Positions 17,100 through 25,418 of a stretch of 45,887 nt of DNA are shown piece by piece. Under the pieces are notes generated by a model. That model saw nothing but the letters and a program-made list of their open reading frames with translations, had not been told where the DNA came from and ran no database searches. The DNA comes from Arenimonas malthae CC-JY-1. Its GTDB lineage: Bacteria; Pseudomonadota; Gammaproteobacteria; Xanthomonadales; Xanthomonadaceae. The position numbers and the translations under genes were made by a program. Numbering within the stretch: the first letter of the stretch is position 1; every line of letters starts with the position of its first letter. The stretch is taken from NCBI RefSeq assembly GCF_000747075.1, contig NZ_AVCH01000063.1, positions 1-45,887 of the forward strand, given 5' to 3'.

Positions 17100-18131
17100 T
17101 TACGGTGAATCCGGGAGTGTGATGGTGGCGATGTAGCGGCCGCCCTCGACCCGGGTTTCCAGCCGGCCGCGGCCTTCGCTCAGGGCCTCGATGCGTTCGC
17201 GCGCCGAGGCCAGGCCGACCTGGTGGCCGGCCGCGGGCCGGGTGCCGGGGCCGGGAAGGTCGTTGCCCACCACCACCTGGACTTCGCCGGGGCGTCGGCT
17301 GACCCGCACGTCCAGCCGGCCGCCGGTGGGCGAGGGTTCGATGCCGTGGCGGATGGCGTTCTCGACCAGCGGCTGGATGGACAAGGTCGGCACCCGTACG
17401 TCGGGCAGCGGCTCGGGCAGGTCCCACGCCACCGCCAGCCGGTCGCCGAAACGCAGGCGTTCGATCTCCAGGTAGCGCCGGGCCAGGCCCAGTTCTTCCT
17501 GCAGCGGCAACTCCGAAGGCCCCGAAAGCGCGGCCCGGAACAGGTCGGCCAGATCCAGCAGCAGTTGCTCGGCCTCCTCCGGCCGGGCGTGCACCAGGGC
17601 CGCGCCGGTATTGAGCGTGTTGAACAGGAAGTGCGGCCGGATGCGGGCCTGCAGCGCCTCCAGCTCCGCCTGCTTGGCGCGCACGGCCGCCAGCCGGCCC
17701 TTCCAGTGGTTGTGGAAGGCGGCCAGGCCGAGCAGGCCCACCGTCAGGGTGATGCCGGAAACGCGCCATGCCAGGCCCAGCCAGTCCACCGGGTCGGCCG
17801 GGTCGCCGGGGCCCAGGTAGGTGCGTACCACCAGGGTGATCAGCCAGCACATGGCCAGGCCGATGGCCAGGGCGATCGCCGCCACCTGGGGCGGACGAAG
17901 GCGGTTGAGCGGGCGCCGAAGCAGGTAGAGCGCGGCCAGGGTGAGCAGGGCGGTCCACTGCACCCAGAGCGAGGCCAGCCCGAAATAGACCAGGCGTTCC
18001 CCCTCCAGGCCCGGGGCCAGGGCCAGCACCGCCGCCAGTCCCTCGCCGCCCAGGATCACCCAGATGATGGCCGTGGCCTGCCACAGCACGTCCAGCGGGC
18101 GGGAAGGGGCGGGGGCGGGTGGCGCGGGCAT
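17100..18131 (-). CDS. LytS/AlgZ (FimS)-type sensor histidine kinase
   Basis: The 343-residue inner-membrane kinase has four or more hydrophobic segments in residues 15-140, a short coiled-coil (RAKQAELEALQARI), and a His_kinase (PF06580) region RPHFLFNTLNT with the likely phosphorylated His167. A HATPase domain follows with the N-box IQPLVENAIRHGIEP. This layout is shared by LytS, YehU and AlgZ/FimS. No response regulator gene is adjacent: the downstream neighbour ppnN is convergent. It is divergent from the minor-pilin operon, which in Pseudomonas aeruginosa is controlled by FimS/AlgR, and an AlgR-like box lies in the shared upstream gap. Start ATG 18131; no closer alternative looks better. 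Confidence 0.85.
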   Translation of the reverse strand: MPAPPAPAPSRPLDVLWQATAIIWVILGGEGLAAVLALAPGLEGERLVYFGLASLWVQWTALLTLAALYLLRRPLNRLRPPQVAAIALAIGLAMCWLITLVVRTYLGPGDPADPVDWLGLAWRVSGITLTVGLLGLAAFHNHWKGRLAAVRAKQAELEALQARIRPHFLFNTLNTGAALVHARPEEAEQLLLDLADLFRAALSGPSELPLQEELGLARRYLEIERLRFGDRLAVAWDLPEPLPDVRVPTLSIQPLVENAIRHGIEPSPTGGRLDVRVSRRPGEVQVVVGNDLPGPGTRPAAGHQVGLASARERIEALSEGRGRLETRVEGGRYIATITLPDSP

Positions 18132-18215
18132 CGGGGTCCGGGCGGGGGTGGAGAGCCGCCATCATGCCCAGAAACGCCGGCGGCGTGGGTCCTGCCGCCT
18201 GTTCGGATGGTCGGC

Positions 18216-18224
18216 CCGTTCGTC
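18216..18224 (+). promoter_or_regulatory. AlgR-type binding site (exact CCGTTCGTC)
   Basis: CCGTTCGTC is the core of the AlgR sites of the Pseudomonas algD promoter. It lies in the 160-nt gap between the AlgZ/FimS-like kinase gene and the minor-pilin operon, ending 8 nt before a candidate -35 and 68 nt before the fimT ATG. This is a normal position for an activator. The match is seen directly; binding is inference. Confidence 0.6.
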
Positions 18225-18232
18225 GGGGGGCG

Positions 18233-18261
18233 TTGGCCTTGGGGTCGGGCATGGGGATAAC
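18233..18261 (+). promoter_or_regulatory. Candidate promoter of the minor-pilin operon
   Basis: TTGGCC (18233-18238) and GATAAC (18256-18261) have the ideal 17-nt spacing. Weak hexamers next to an upstream AlgR-like box fit an activator-dependent promoter. Confidence 0.45.
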
Positions 18262-18291
18262 TTGGCCCATCAGCCTCCACGGGAAGGGAAC

Positions 18292-18876
18292 ATGGGGCGT
18301 TTCGAAAGCAACCAGGCACGCACGGCGGTCGGGGCGGGGAGCCCGCGGCCGGCCGGTTTCACGCTGCTCGAGCTGGTCATCACGGTGGCCGTGCTGGCCA
18401 TCGCGCTGGGCATTGCGATCCCTAGCTTCCAGGGCATCACCAACCGCAACCGGCTCACCTCGGTGGCCAACGAGGTGGTGGCGGCCATGCAGCTCACGCG
18501 GATGGAAGCCATCCGCCGCAACCAGCGCGTGGTGATGTGCCCCAGCACCAACGGCACGACCTGCAGCGGTGGCAACTGGATGCGCATGATCGTGCGCGAG
18601 GCCGATGCGGCCGGCGAGGTCATCCGCGAGTTCCAGTTCACCGGCCGCGGCCTGGCCATCAAGTCCAGTTCGAACGTGGACGACAACAACCAGATCGCCT
18701 TCACCTCCTCCGGCTTCGCCCGGGTGGGTGGCACCACCAACGCCGCCGGCGGCCTGTCCGTGTGCTCCACCGCGGTGCCCGCGGTGGAAAACACCCGCGA
18801 CGTGATGGTCGCGGTGAGCCGCATCAGCGTCGTCACCCGCAACGGCACCGCGGCCTGCACCGCGGCGACTGACTGA
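18292..18876 (+). CDS. fimT: Minor pseudopilin, GspH/FimT(FimU) family
   Basis: This is the first gene of the type IV pilus minor-pilin operon. The 194-residue prepilin has a charged leader ending in Gly, then the N-methylation segment FTLLELVITVAVLAIALGIA with Phe+1 and Glu+5 after prepilin peptidase cleavage. A GspH/FimT globular domain follows (RMEAIRRNQRVVMCPSTNG, with paired cysteines). Minor pilins prime pilus assembly together with PilY1. The ATG at 18292 follows GGGAAGGGAAC; the frame is open upstream across the promoter but lacks a sensible leader. It is followed 11 nt later by pilV. Confidence 0.9.
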   Translation: MGRFESNQARTAVGAGSPRPAGFTLLELVITVAVLAIALGIAIPSFQGITNRNRLTSVANEVVAAMQLTRMEAIRRNQRVVMCPSTNGTTCSGGNWMRMIVREADAAGEVIREFQFTGRGLAIKSSSNVDDNNQIAFTSSGFARVGGTTNAAGGLSVCSTAVPAVENTRDVMVAVSRISVVTRNGTAACTAATD

Positions 18877-18887
18877 GGCTCCCGACC

Positions 18888-19346
18888 ATGCAAGCAAGCA
18901 CCCTCCATCGCGGCCGCGCCAGCCGCCAGTCCGGCGCCAGCCTGCTGGAAGTCCTGGTTTCCGTGCTTATCCTGGCCATTGGCCTGCTCGGCATCGCCGC
19001 CCTCCAGTCGATCACGCTCAAGAACACCCAGAGCTCGTCCGAGCGCACGGCCGCCATCATCCAGAGCTACGCCATGCTCGACATGATGCGCGCCAACCGC
19101 GATGCCGCCCGCGCCGGCAGCTACGACCAGGGCTGGCTGTGCGAGGCCCCGGAAGACCCGGCGGCTTCCCGCGTCGCCGGCGACCTGGACCGCTGGATCG
19201 CCCAGCTCAAGCAGAGCATGGGTGACTCCGCCTGCGGCCGCATCACCTGCGGCGCCGTCAGCTGCGAAGTGGGCGTGCGCTGGGACGACAGCCGTGGCTC
19301 CGAGGGCGATGCCGCGCTGGAAATCATCACCGAGACCAGGCTCTGA
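18888..19346 (+). CDS. pilV: Type IV pilus minor pilin PilV
   Basis: The 152-residue prepilin has the class III signal QSGASLLEVLVSVLILAIG; the processed protein would start at Ala or Ser rather than Phe, but keeps Glu+5. The segment GLLGIAALQSITLKNTQSS and a MLDMMRANRDAA motif are typical of PilV. Its C-terminal half has four cysteines (WLCE, SACGRITCGAVSCE). It is the second gene of the operon, 11 nt after fimT and 2 nt before pilW. Confidence 0.9.
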   Translation: MQASTLHRGRASRQSGASLLEVLVSVLILAIGLLGIAALQSITLKNTQSSSERTAAIIQSYAMLDMMRANRDAARAGSYDQGWLCEAPEDPAASRVAGDLDRWIAQLKQSMGDSACGRITCGAVSCEVGVRWDDSRGSEGDAALEIITETRL

Positions 19347-19348
19347 CC

Positions 19349-20458
19349 ATGCGCAATCTTCCTTTGCTCCGCGCCGGTTCCCGTGCCCTGCAGGCCGGCT
19401 TCTCCCTGATCGAGCTGATGATCGCCATGCTGCTCGGCCTGCTGGTGGTCGCGGCCGCAGGCGGCGTGTTCATCTCGAACAAGCGGGTCTACAACGCCAC
19501 CGAGACCCTGGGCCGCATCCAGGAAAACACCCGGGTCGGCTTCGAACTGATGTCGCGCGACCTGCGCGAGGCCGGCGGCAATCCGTGTTCCAGCGCCTCG
19601 GTCATCGTCAACCAGCTGTCCAGCGGCGGCAACGACTGGTGGGCGAACTGGGGCAATGGCATCCGCGGCTACGACGGCGACGACGCCATGGGCGGAACCG
19701 TCGCCGGCATGGGCGTGTTCGGTACCGGCGTGGGCCAGCGCGTGGCCGGCACCGATGCCGTCGAGATCAACTCGGCCCTCGGCGGAGGCATCCGCGTCAC
19801 CAGCCACTCGACGCCCAGCGCGGTCGTGCAGGTCAGCGACCAGGGCGACATCGTGGACGAAGAGGTCCTGGTCATCTGCAACATGGACTACGCCTTCATC
19901 TTCCAAGTGACCGGTCTGCCCAGCACCAACCAGCTGCAGCACAACAGCGGCACCAGCCTCAACTGCGCCCAGGAATTCCAGTACGACGAGCCCTGCACGG
20001 GTACCGGTGCCAGCGGCGCCTACGGCTACTGCTTTGTTCCGGGCGCCACGCCCAGTGCGCAGTGCGTGGGCAGCAGTAATTCGCCGGCCTACGTGGCCAA
20101 GGTTGGATCCCTGCGCTGGTTCGTGGGCAATAACGCGCGCGGTGGGACTTCGCTCTACCGCGCCACCGTCACCAACCGCGGCAGCACCAACAATCCCGAC
20201 ACCCTGCTCGAGAACATCGAGGTCGTGGAGGGCGTGGAGGACATGACGGTCACCTACCTCGAGCAGGGCGAGGACGCCTACACCGACCCCGCCGGCGTGA
20301 CCGACTGGTCGCGCGTGGTGGCAACCCGGGTCGAGCTGGTGATGGAAGGCGCCCGGGGCGCGCTGACCGGCCGCGAGATCGAAGGTACCGATGGCGAAGC
20401 GCTGACGCGCCGGATGACCCACGTCGTGGCGCTGCGCAACCGGGAGGGCACCCTGTGA
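19349..20458 (+). CDS. pilW: Type IV pilus minor pilin PilW
   Basis: The 369-residue prepilin has the cleavage/N-methylation segment AGFSLIELMIAMLLGLLVV with Gly-Phe and Glu+5. It continues with the PilW pattern of VFISNKRVYNATETLGRIQENTRVGFELMSRDLREAGG. The large globular domain holds several cysteine pairs. The family is known to connect PilX, PilV and PilY1 at the pilus tip. The start is an ATG 2 nt after the pilV stop; the stop overlaps the pilX GTG start. Confidence 0.92.
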   Translation: MRNLPLLRAGSRALQAGFSLIELMIAMLLGLLVVAAAGGVFISNKRVYNATETLGRIQENTRVGFELMSRDLREAGGNPCSSASVIVNQLSSGGNDWWANWGNGIRGYDGDDAMGGTVAGMGVFGTGVGQRVAGTDAVEINSALGGGIRVTSHSTPSAVVQVSDQGDIVDEEVLVICNMDYAFIFQVTGLPSTNQLQHNSGTSLNCAQEFQYDEPCTGTGASGAYGYCFVPGATPSAQCVGSSNSPAYVAKVGSLRWFVGNNARGGTSLYRATVTNRGSTNNPDTLLENIEVVEGVEDMTVTYLEQGEDAYTDPAGVTDWSRVVATRVELVMEGARGALTGREIEGTDGEALTRRMTHVVALRNREGTL

Positions 20459-21003
20459 AGCCGAGCACCTATTCCCCGCGCAAGGGCCAGCAGGGCATCA
20501 CCCTGGTGGTCGTGCTGCTGCTTCTGGTCATCGTCACGCTGCTCGGCCTGGCGGCCATGCGCGGCACGGTGATGCAGGAGCGCATGAGCGGCAACGCCGC
20601 CGCCCGCTCCATCGCCTTCCAGACCGCCGAGGCACTGCTTCGCGAGGCCGAATCGCTGGCCGCGGGCAACCCCACCATGCCGGCCAGCGGTTGCAGCAAC
20701 GGCTTGTGTGCCATGCCGGTCGGTGGCGCCGCGTCGGCGTGGGAGGCCGACGGCTTCTGGACCTCGGGCGGCTACCGCTCCTCCACGGCCCTCGAGACGG
20801 GGAACATCGATGCCGCCCGCTACGTCATCGAATTCATGGGCGAAGGCATCGCCGGTCCCTCCGAGTGCACCAGCGACATCGACCTTTCCGCGCCGACCTG
20901 CACCTCTACGGGTGGCGGCGCCAACAACTACCGCATCACGGCCTTCGTCCAGATGGACAACGGCGCGCAGGTGATGCTCCAGTCTGCTTACCAGGTGCCG
21001 TAA
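20455..21003 (+). CDS. pilX: Type IV pilus assembly protein PilX
   Basis: The 182-residue product has a short basic leader and QQGITLVVVLLLLVIVTLLG, the PilX version of the prepilin segment (no Glu+5, as usual for PilX). It is followed by AAMRGTVMQERMSGNAAARSIAFQTAEALLREAE, which is diagnostic of the PilX N-terminal domain. It starts with GTG at 20455 inside the pilW stop (GTGA). PilX with PilW bridges PilY1 to the minor-pilin complex. The next start, pilY1, is 14 nt after the stop. Confidence 0.92.
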   Translation: MKPSTYSPRKGQQGITLVVVLLLLVIVTLLGLAAMRGTVMQERMSGNAAARSIAFQTAEALLREAESLAAGNPTMPASGCSNGLCAMPVGGAASAWEADGFWTSGGYRSSTALETGNIDAARYVIEFMGEGIAGPSECTSDIDLSAPTCTSTGGGANNYRITAFVQMDNGAQVMLQSAYQVP

Positions 21004-21017
21004 GGCAGGTGACCCGC

Positions 21018-24000
21018 ATGAACACGCAAACCGCCCCACAGTTCCGCAAGCGCTCCCTGCCCACGCTGGCCGCGTTCGCAGCCACGTTGCTGGCCTTGCC
21101 GGTGACCTCGGTGATGGCGCAGAGCTTCCCGTCCTACCCGCTGCAGACCGGCGCGGGCGACGTGGAGCCCAACATCATGTTCGTGCTCGACGACTCAGGC
21201 TCGATGGCGTTCACCACCATGCCGAACGCCGCCATCCCGGAAATCTGCCGACGCGCCAACAACGGCAGCTGCAGCGGCAACACCATCACCAACTCGACCT
21301 ACGTCGGCAACACCGTCTTCTACAACCCGGCGGTGGACTACGAGCCCTGGCAGAACGCCGACGGCACCCGCATGACCGGCGGCACCACGATGACTTCGGT
21401 CTTCGGTTCGTTCAACCACGCGGGGCCCGGTACTGGCGGCGAGTTCGACACGCTCGACCTCACCCTCGACAGCGACTGCGAAAGTTACGACCGCAACGGC
21501 GACAGCACCGAAGTGTGCGGCGGCATCCAGACCTATTACGTGCCCAAGAACCCGGCGCAGACGGGCGTAGCCTACCTTCAGGAAACCACGAACTATTACC
21601 GCTACCAGGTCCGCACGGTGAACGGGGCGACCCATGTCGTGCGCAGCGAACTGGTGCTGGGCGGTGGTTATGGCGATTTCCCGCCGACCACCACCAACCT
21701 CATTACCCAGAGTGGCATCGCGCTGAACCAGGGTAACAGTGCCTACTACACGTTCACCGTTCCCGCCGGCGCGACGCGGCTGCGCGTGGAAACCGTGGGC
21801 AGCGACACCGACGCCGACATCTACGTCCAGCGCAACACCGGCAGCTGGAACACGGTTTGCAGCGGCGAAAGCAACGACAGCAACGAGCTTTGCGAAATCA
21901 ACAACCCCGGCTCGGGCAACTGGCGCGTACAGGTCTATGCCTACCGCAGCTTCGCCCAGCTCACCCTGACCGTCGACGTCACCGGCGCCGCAGCGGATGC
22001 CGGCTGTGCCCCCGTGTCCGCAAGCAGCTACGGCTGGGGTGGTTGCACGATCGTCACTCCCGTCGCGGGCCGCACCGAGGCCCAGGAACTCGAGAACTAC
22101 GCGACCTGGTTCTCCTACCACCGCACCCGCATGAAGACCGCCAAGGCGGGCGCCAGCGAGGCCTTCAACGATCTCTCCGACAACGTCCGCGTCGGCTTCC
22201 GCTCGCTGCACCAGAACAACGGCAACACGAACTACGCCATTCCCGTCGAAGACGGTAACAACGGCGTGTTCGAGGGCACGGCGCGTACCACGTGGTTCTC
22301 CAAGCTCTTCAATGCCCGGGGCAACAGCGGCACGCCGCTGCGCGCCGCGCTCTATGACACCGGCGAGTACTTCACGGGAAGCGGCGCGTCCGGCCCGTAT
22401 GGCCCCGCCACGGGCGACGACCAGCTGGCCTGCCGCCAGAACTTCGCCATCCTGACCACCGACGGTTATTGGAACGGCAGCATCGGCACCCGGACCATCG
22501 GCGACCAGGATGGCGTGAGCGGCTTGTCCATCGAGAATCCCGAGGACAACACCGACACCGTCCGCTACACGCGTTCGCACCCCTACCAGGACACCGGCAC
22601 GACCACGAACTACAGCAACACGCTGGCCGACGTGGCGATGAAGTACTGGAAGACCGACCTGCGCACCGACCTGGACAACATCGTTCCGACGGGCGCCAGC
22701 AACCCGGCGTTCTGGCAGCACATGGTCACCTTCGGCATTTCGATTGGCCTCAAGGGCACCGTGGACCAGGGCTCGGTGGCCGAAGTGCTCCGCGACGGCC
22801 GCCCGCGCATTAACGGCAGCGCGGTGAACTGGCCCGACCCGACCAATGCGGAAGATGCCGAGCGCATCGACGACCTGCTGCATGCCGCCGTGAATGGCCA
22901 CGGTGAATTCATCGCCGCGAGCAATGCGGAGAGCTTCAGCACGGCCCTGTCGGGCGTGCTCGGCCTGATCCAGTCGCGCCTGGCCTCGGGTTCGAACGTC
23001 GCCACCAACAGCACCACCTTCCAGTCCGACACCCGCATGTACCAGGCGACCTATCGCACCGGTTCGTGGACCGGCGACCTGGTGGCGCGCGACGTGACGG
23101 CCGCGGGCGGCATTGCCAATACCGAAGCCTGGCGCGTCACCAGCCGTATCGACGCCAGCTACGACAACAACCAGACCGGCGATGACTTCCACCGCCGCCC
23201 GGTGCTCACCTGGAGCGGCTCGGCAGGCACGACCTTCCCGACCAGTGCCCAGGCCACCGCGCTTGCCCGCAGCACCGGCCCGGCGATCGTCACGGGCGCG
23301 AACAACGCCAACTACATCAAGGGCGACCAGTCGCTCGAGATCTCGGCCGGCGGCGTGCTGCGCAATCGCACCACCGTGCTGGGCGACATCATCAACTCCT
23401 CGCCCTTCTACATCCGCGACTCCGAGCACATCTTCGTCGGTGCCAACGACGGCATGCTGCACGCCATCGACGCGCTCACCGGCAACGTCACGTTCTCCTA
23501 CGTCCCGGCCGGCCTGAACTTCGCCAGCCTGGCTACCCTTAGCGACCCGGCCTACACCCACGACTTCTTCGTGGATGGCCCGGTGGCGGTGTCGAGCTAC
23601 CGTCTGGTGTCGGGCACCAACTACCTGGTGGGCACCCTGGGTCGCGGTGGCAAGGGCGCCTTCGCGATCGACGTGTCCGATCCGGACGGCATCGCCGCCG
23701 GCGACGTGCTGTGGGACAAGACCGCGGCCAGCGACGCTGACATGGGTTACGTTCTGGGCCTGCCGCTGATCGTGAAGGGCAACAATGACGAGATTCTCGC
23801 CGTCGTCCCCAATGGCATCGACAGCACCAATGGCCACGCCGTGCTCTACATCTATGACGTGACCGACGGCAGCCAGATCGCCAAGATCGACACCGGCGTG
23901 GGCGGCAGCAATGGCCTGTCCTCGCCGCGCGCCGCGGACATGAATGCCGACGGCAAGGCCGACTACATCTATGCCGGTGACTTGCGCGGCAATGTCTGGA

Positions 24001-24809
24001 AGTTCGATGTTTCCTCCGCCGATGCAGGGGACTGGGTCGTCGGCCTGGGTGGTTCGCCCCTGTTCACCGCCACCGACGCCGACGGCAATCCGCAGCCGAT
24101 CACCGGCGGCCTGGCGCTGGCCCGCGAATCCGCGAACCCGCGCATCTGGGTCACCTTCGGCACCGGCCGTCTGATTTCGATCAGCGACATGGCTTCGACG
24201 GCCGTCCAGACCTGGTACGGCATCATCGACAACAACAGCACCACCATCGACGGCCGCGATGACCTCACCGAGCGTGACATCGCGATCGTGGGCACCAATG
24301 CCCAGGGTCGCAGCGTCCGTGCCTTCGAGGCTCACGCCGTCCTGCCTGCCGGCTCCCGCGGCTGGTTCATCGACCTCGACGAGCCGACCCCCGGCGAGCG
24401 GGTCGTCAGTGGTGCGCGCGTCAACGGCCGCGCGGCCTTCGTCTCCAGCGTCATCCCGTCCGAGGGCAATGGCTGCGAGTCGGGCGGCAGCGGCTACCTC
24501 AATGCCATCGACGTATTCACCGGCACCAGTCCGGAGGGTCCGGATGGCGGCGGCAGCTCCTCGTCTTTCTTCGATACGGATGGCAACGGGACCGGTTCCA
24601 ATGACACGATTGGCGAAGGCGACGACGCCCTGCCGATCGGCTCGGTGGACCTGGGCGTCGGCATGCCGACCGAGTCGAGCCAGATCGACGACCTGGTGCT
24701 GGTCTGCGGCTCGGACGGCACCTGCGAAGAGGTGCCCGCGGCGCCGCAGGTGGGCGGCCCGGGTTCGCCGCGCCGCATGTCGTGGCGTGAACTGTACGGA
24801 GAGGACTGA
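21018..24809 (+). CDS. pilY1: Type IV pilus tip adhesin/biogenesis factor PilY1 with inserted PPC domain
   Basis: PilY1 sits at the pilus tip, promotes extension and acts in adhesion and surface sensing. The 1263-residue product has a signal peptide (LPVTSVMAQ) and a vWA-like region opening with FVLDDSGSM, whose DxSxS (Asp58, Ser60, Ser62) resembles a MIDAS site. At about residues 225-323 there is a pre-peptidase C-terminal (PPC) domain (AYYTFTVPAGATRLRVE, DADIYVQ, WRVQVYAY). The C-terminal PilY1 beta-propeller holds the calcium loop DMNADGKAD (974-982) followed by YIYAGDLRGNVWKFDVS. The ATG at 21018 is placed by AGGTGA at 5-nt spacing; the frame is open back into pilX. pilE follows after 3 nt. 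Confidence 0.93.
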   Translation: MNTQTAPQFRKRSLPTLAAFAATLLALPVTSVMAQSFPSYPLQTGAGDVEPNIMFVLDDSGSMAFTTMPNAAIPEICRRANNGSCSGNTITNSTYVGNTVFYNPAVDYEPWQNADGTRMTGGTTMTSVFGSFNHAGPGTGGEFDTLDLTLDSDCESYDRNGDSTEVCGGIQTYYVPKNPAQTGVAYLQETTNYYRYQVRTVNGATHVVRSELVLGGGYGDFPPTTTNLITQSGIALNQGNSAYYTFTVPAGATRLRVETVGSDTDADIYVQRNTGSWNTVCSGESNDSNELCEINNPGSGNWRVQVYAYRSFAQLTLTVDVTGAAADAGCAPVSASSYGWGGCTIVTPVAGRTEAQELENYATWFSYHRTRMKTAKAGASEAFNDLSDNVRVGFRSLHQNNGNTNYAIPVEDGNNGVFEGTARTTWFSKLFNARGNSGTPLRAALYDTGEYFTGSGASGPYGPATGDDQLACRQNFAILTTDGYWNGSIGTRTIGDQDGVSGLSIENPEDNTDTVRYTRSHPYQDTGTTTNYSNTLADVAMKYWKTDLRTDLDNIVPTGASNPAFWQHMVTFGISIGLKGTVDQGSVAEVLRDGRPRINGSAVNWPDPTNAEDAERIDDLLHAAVNGHGEFIAASNAESFSTALSGVLGLIQSRLASGSNVATNSTTFQSDTRMYQATYRTGSWTGDLVARDVTAAGGIANTEAWRVTSRIDASYDNNQTGDDFHRRPVLTWSGSAGTTFPTSAQATALARSTGPAIVTGANNANYIKGDQSLEISAGGVLRNRTTVLGDIINSSPFYIRDSEHIFVGANDGMLHAIDALTGNVTFSYVPAGLNFASLATLSDPAYTHDFFVDGPVAVSSYRLVSGTNYLVGTLGRGGKGAFAIDVSDPDGIAAGDVLWDKTAASDADMGYVLGLPLIVKGNNDEILAVVPNGIDSTNGHAVLYIYDVTDGSQIAKIDTGVGGSNGLSSPRAADMNADGKADYIYAGDLRGNVWKFDVSSADAGDWVVGLGGSPLFTATDADGNPQPITGGLALARESANPRIWVTFGTGRLISISDMASTAVQTWYGIIDNNSTTIDGRDDLTERDIAIVGTNAQGRSVRAFEAHAVLPAGSRGWFIDLDEPTPGERVVSGARVNGRAAFVSSVIPSEGNGCESGGSGYLNAIDVFTGTSPEGPDGGGSSSSFFDTDGNGTGSNDTIGEGDDALPIGSVDLGVGMPTESSQIDDLVLVCGSDGTCEEVPAAPQVGGPGSPRRMSWRELYGED

Positions 24810-24812
24810 CCG

Positions 24813-25229
24813 ATGACCCAGCAGCAGAACAAGGAACGTGGCTTCACGCTGATCGAGCTGATGATCGCCGTGGCGATCATCGCGGTGCTCGCCGGCATCT
24901 CGTACCCCGCCTACATCGACTACACGACGAATACCCGTCGTTCGGTGGCGACGGCCTGCCTGACCGAGATGGCGCAGTTCATGGAGCGCTACTACACCAC
25001 CAACATGAGCTACGTGGATGCGGACGTCCCGGACCTGGCCTGCGAGCAGGAACTGGCGGGCTTCTACGTTTTCGCTGTGGTGGGCGAGCCCACGGCCTCT
25101 GCCTTCTCGCTCTCGGCCACCCCGCAGAACATCCAGGCGTCCCGGGACACCAAGTGCGGCACGCTGGGCCTGAACCAGATCGGCGCCAAGACCGAAACCG
25201 GCACGGGCACGGTGGCGGACTGCTGGTAA
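24813..25229 (+). CDS. pilE: Type IV pilus minor pilin PilE
   Basis: The 138-residue prepilin has the leader MTQQQNKERG and the mature start FTLIELMIAVAIIAVLAGIS with Glu+5, then YPAYIDYTTNTRRSVATACLTEMAQFMERYYTTN, typical of the PilE minor pilin encoded after pilY1. The C-terminus has a cysteine pair (DTKCG..ADCW) like the pilin D-region. It is the last gene of fimT-pilVWXY1E, and a strong terminator shared with tRNA-Asn follows. It is short for a major pilin, and the context supports a minor pilin. Confidence 0.92.
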   Translation: MTQQQNKERGFTLIELMIAVAIIAVLAGISYPAYIDYTTNTRRSVATACLTEMAQFMERYYTTNMSYVDADVPDLACEQELAGFYVFAVVGEPTASAFSLSATPQNIQASRDTKCGTLGLNQIGAKTETGTGTVADCW

Positions 25230-25253
25230 CGGGCCTTCGCCGGGCGGCAAAAG

Positions 25254-25283
25254 AAAAAGGCTCGCATCGCTGCGAGCCTTTTT
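25254..25283. terminator. Bidirectional intrinsic terminator between pilE and tRNA-Asn
   Basis: AAAAAGGCTCGCA (25254-25266), loop TCGC, TGCGAGCCTTTTT (25271-25283). The A run and the T run let it end transcription from both sides: pilE on plus and tRNA-Asn on minus. Confidence 0.93.
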
Positions 25284-25292
25284 CATTTCATC

Positions 25293-25369
25293 TGGCGCCC
25301 GAAGTTGGACTCGAACCAACGACCCCCTGATTAACAGTCAAGTGCTCTAACCGGCTGAGCTATTCGGGC
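25293..25369 (-). tRNA. tRNA-Asn (anticodon GTT)
   Basis: The minus strand folds into a complete cloverleaf: acceptor GCCCGAA/TTCGGGC, D arm AGCTCAGCCGGTTAGAGC, anticodon loop CTGTTAA with GTT at 25333-25335, T arm with GTTCGAGTC, discriminator G and encoded CCA at 25293-25295. It is 77 nt with CCA. Its own promoter and terminator flank it. Confidence 0.97.
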
Positions 25370-25379
25370 GGGGACGGGC

Positions 25380-25407
25380 ATTTTAAACGACACGGCCCCC
25401 CGGTCAA
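25380..25407 (-). promoter_or_regulatory. Promoter of tRNA-Asn
   Basis: On the minus strand TTGACC (25402-25407) and TAAAAT (25380-25385) are 16 nt apart, 10 nt before the tRNA 5' end. The hexamers are close to consensus. Confidence 0.7.
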
Positions 25408-25418
25408 GCCCTCGTGGC

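Noticed and set aside
15661-18897. A 1078-codon minus-strand frame over ppnN, the histidine kinase and fimT
   Set aside because: It crosses three genes with convincing motifs in other frames and has no domain of its own.
21195-25319. A 1374-codon minus-strand open frame over pilY1 and pilE
   Set aside because: It is a shadow of pilY1: no recognisable domains, skewed composition, and it runs through the pilE terminator into tRNA-Asn.
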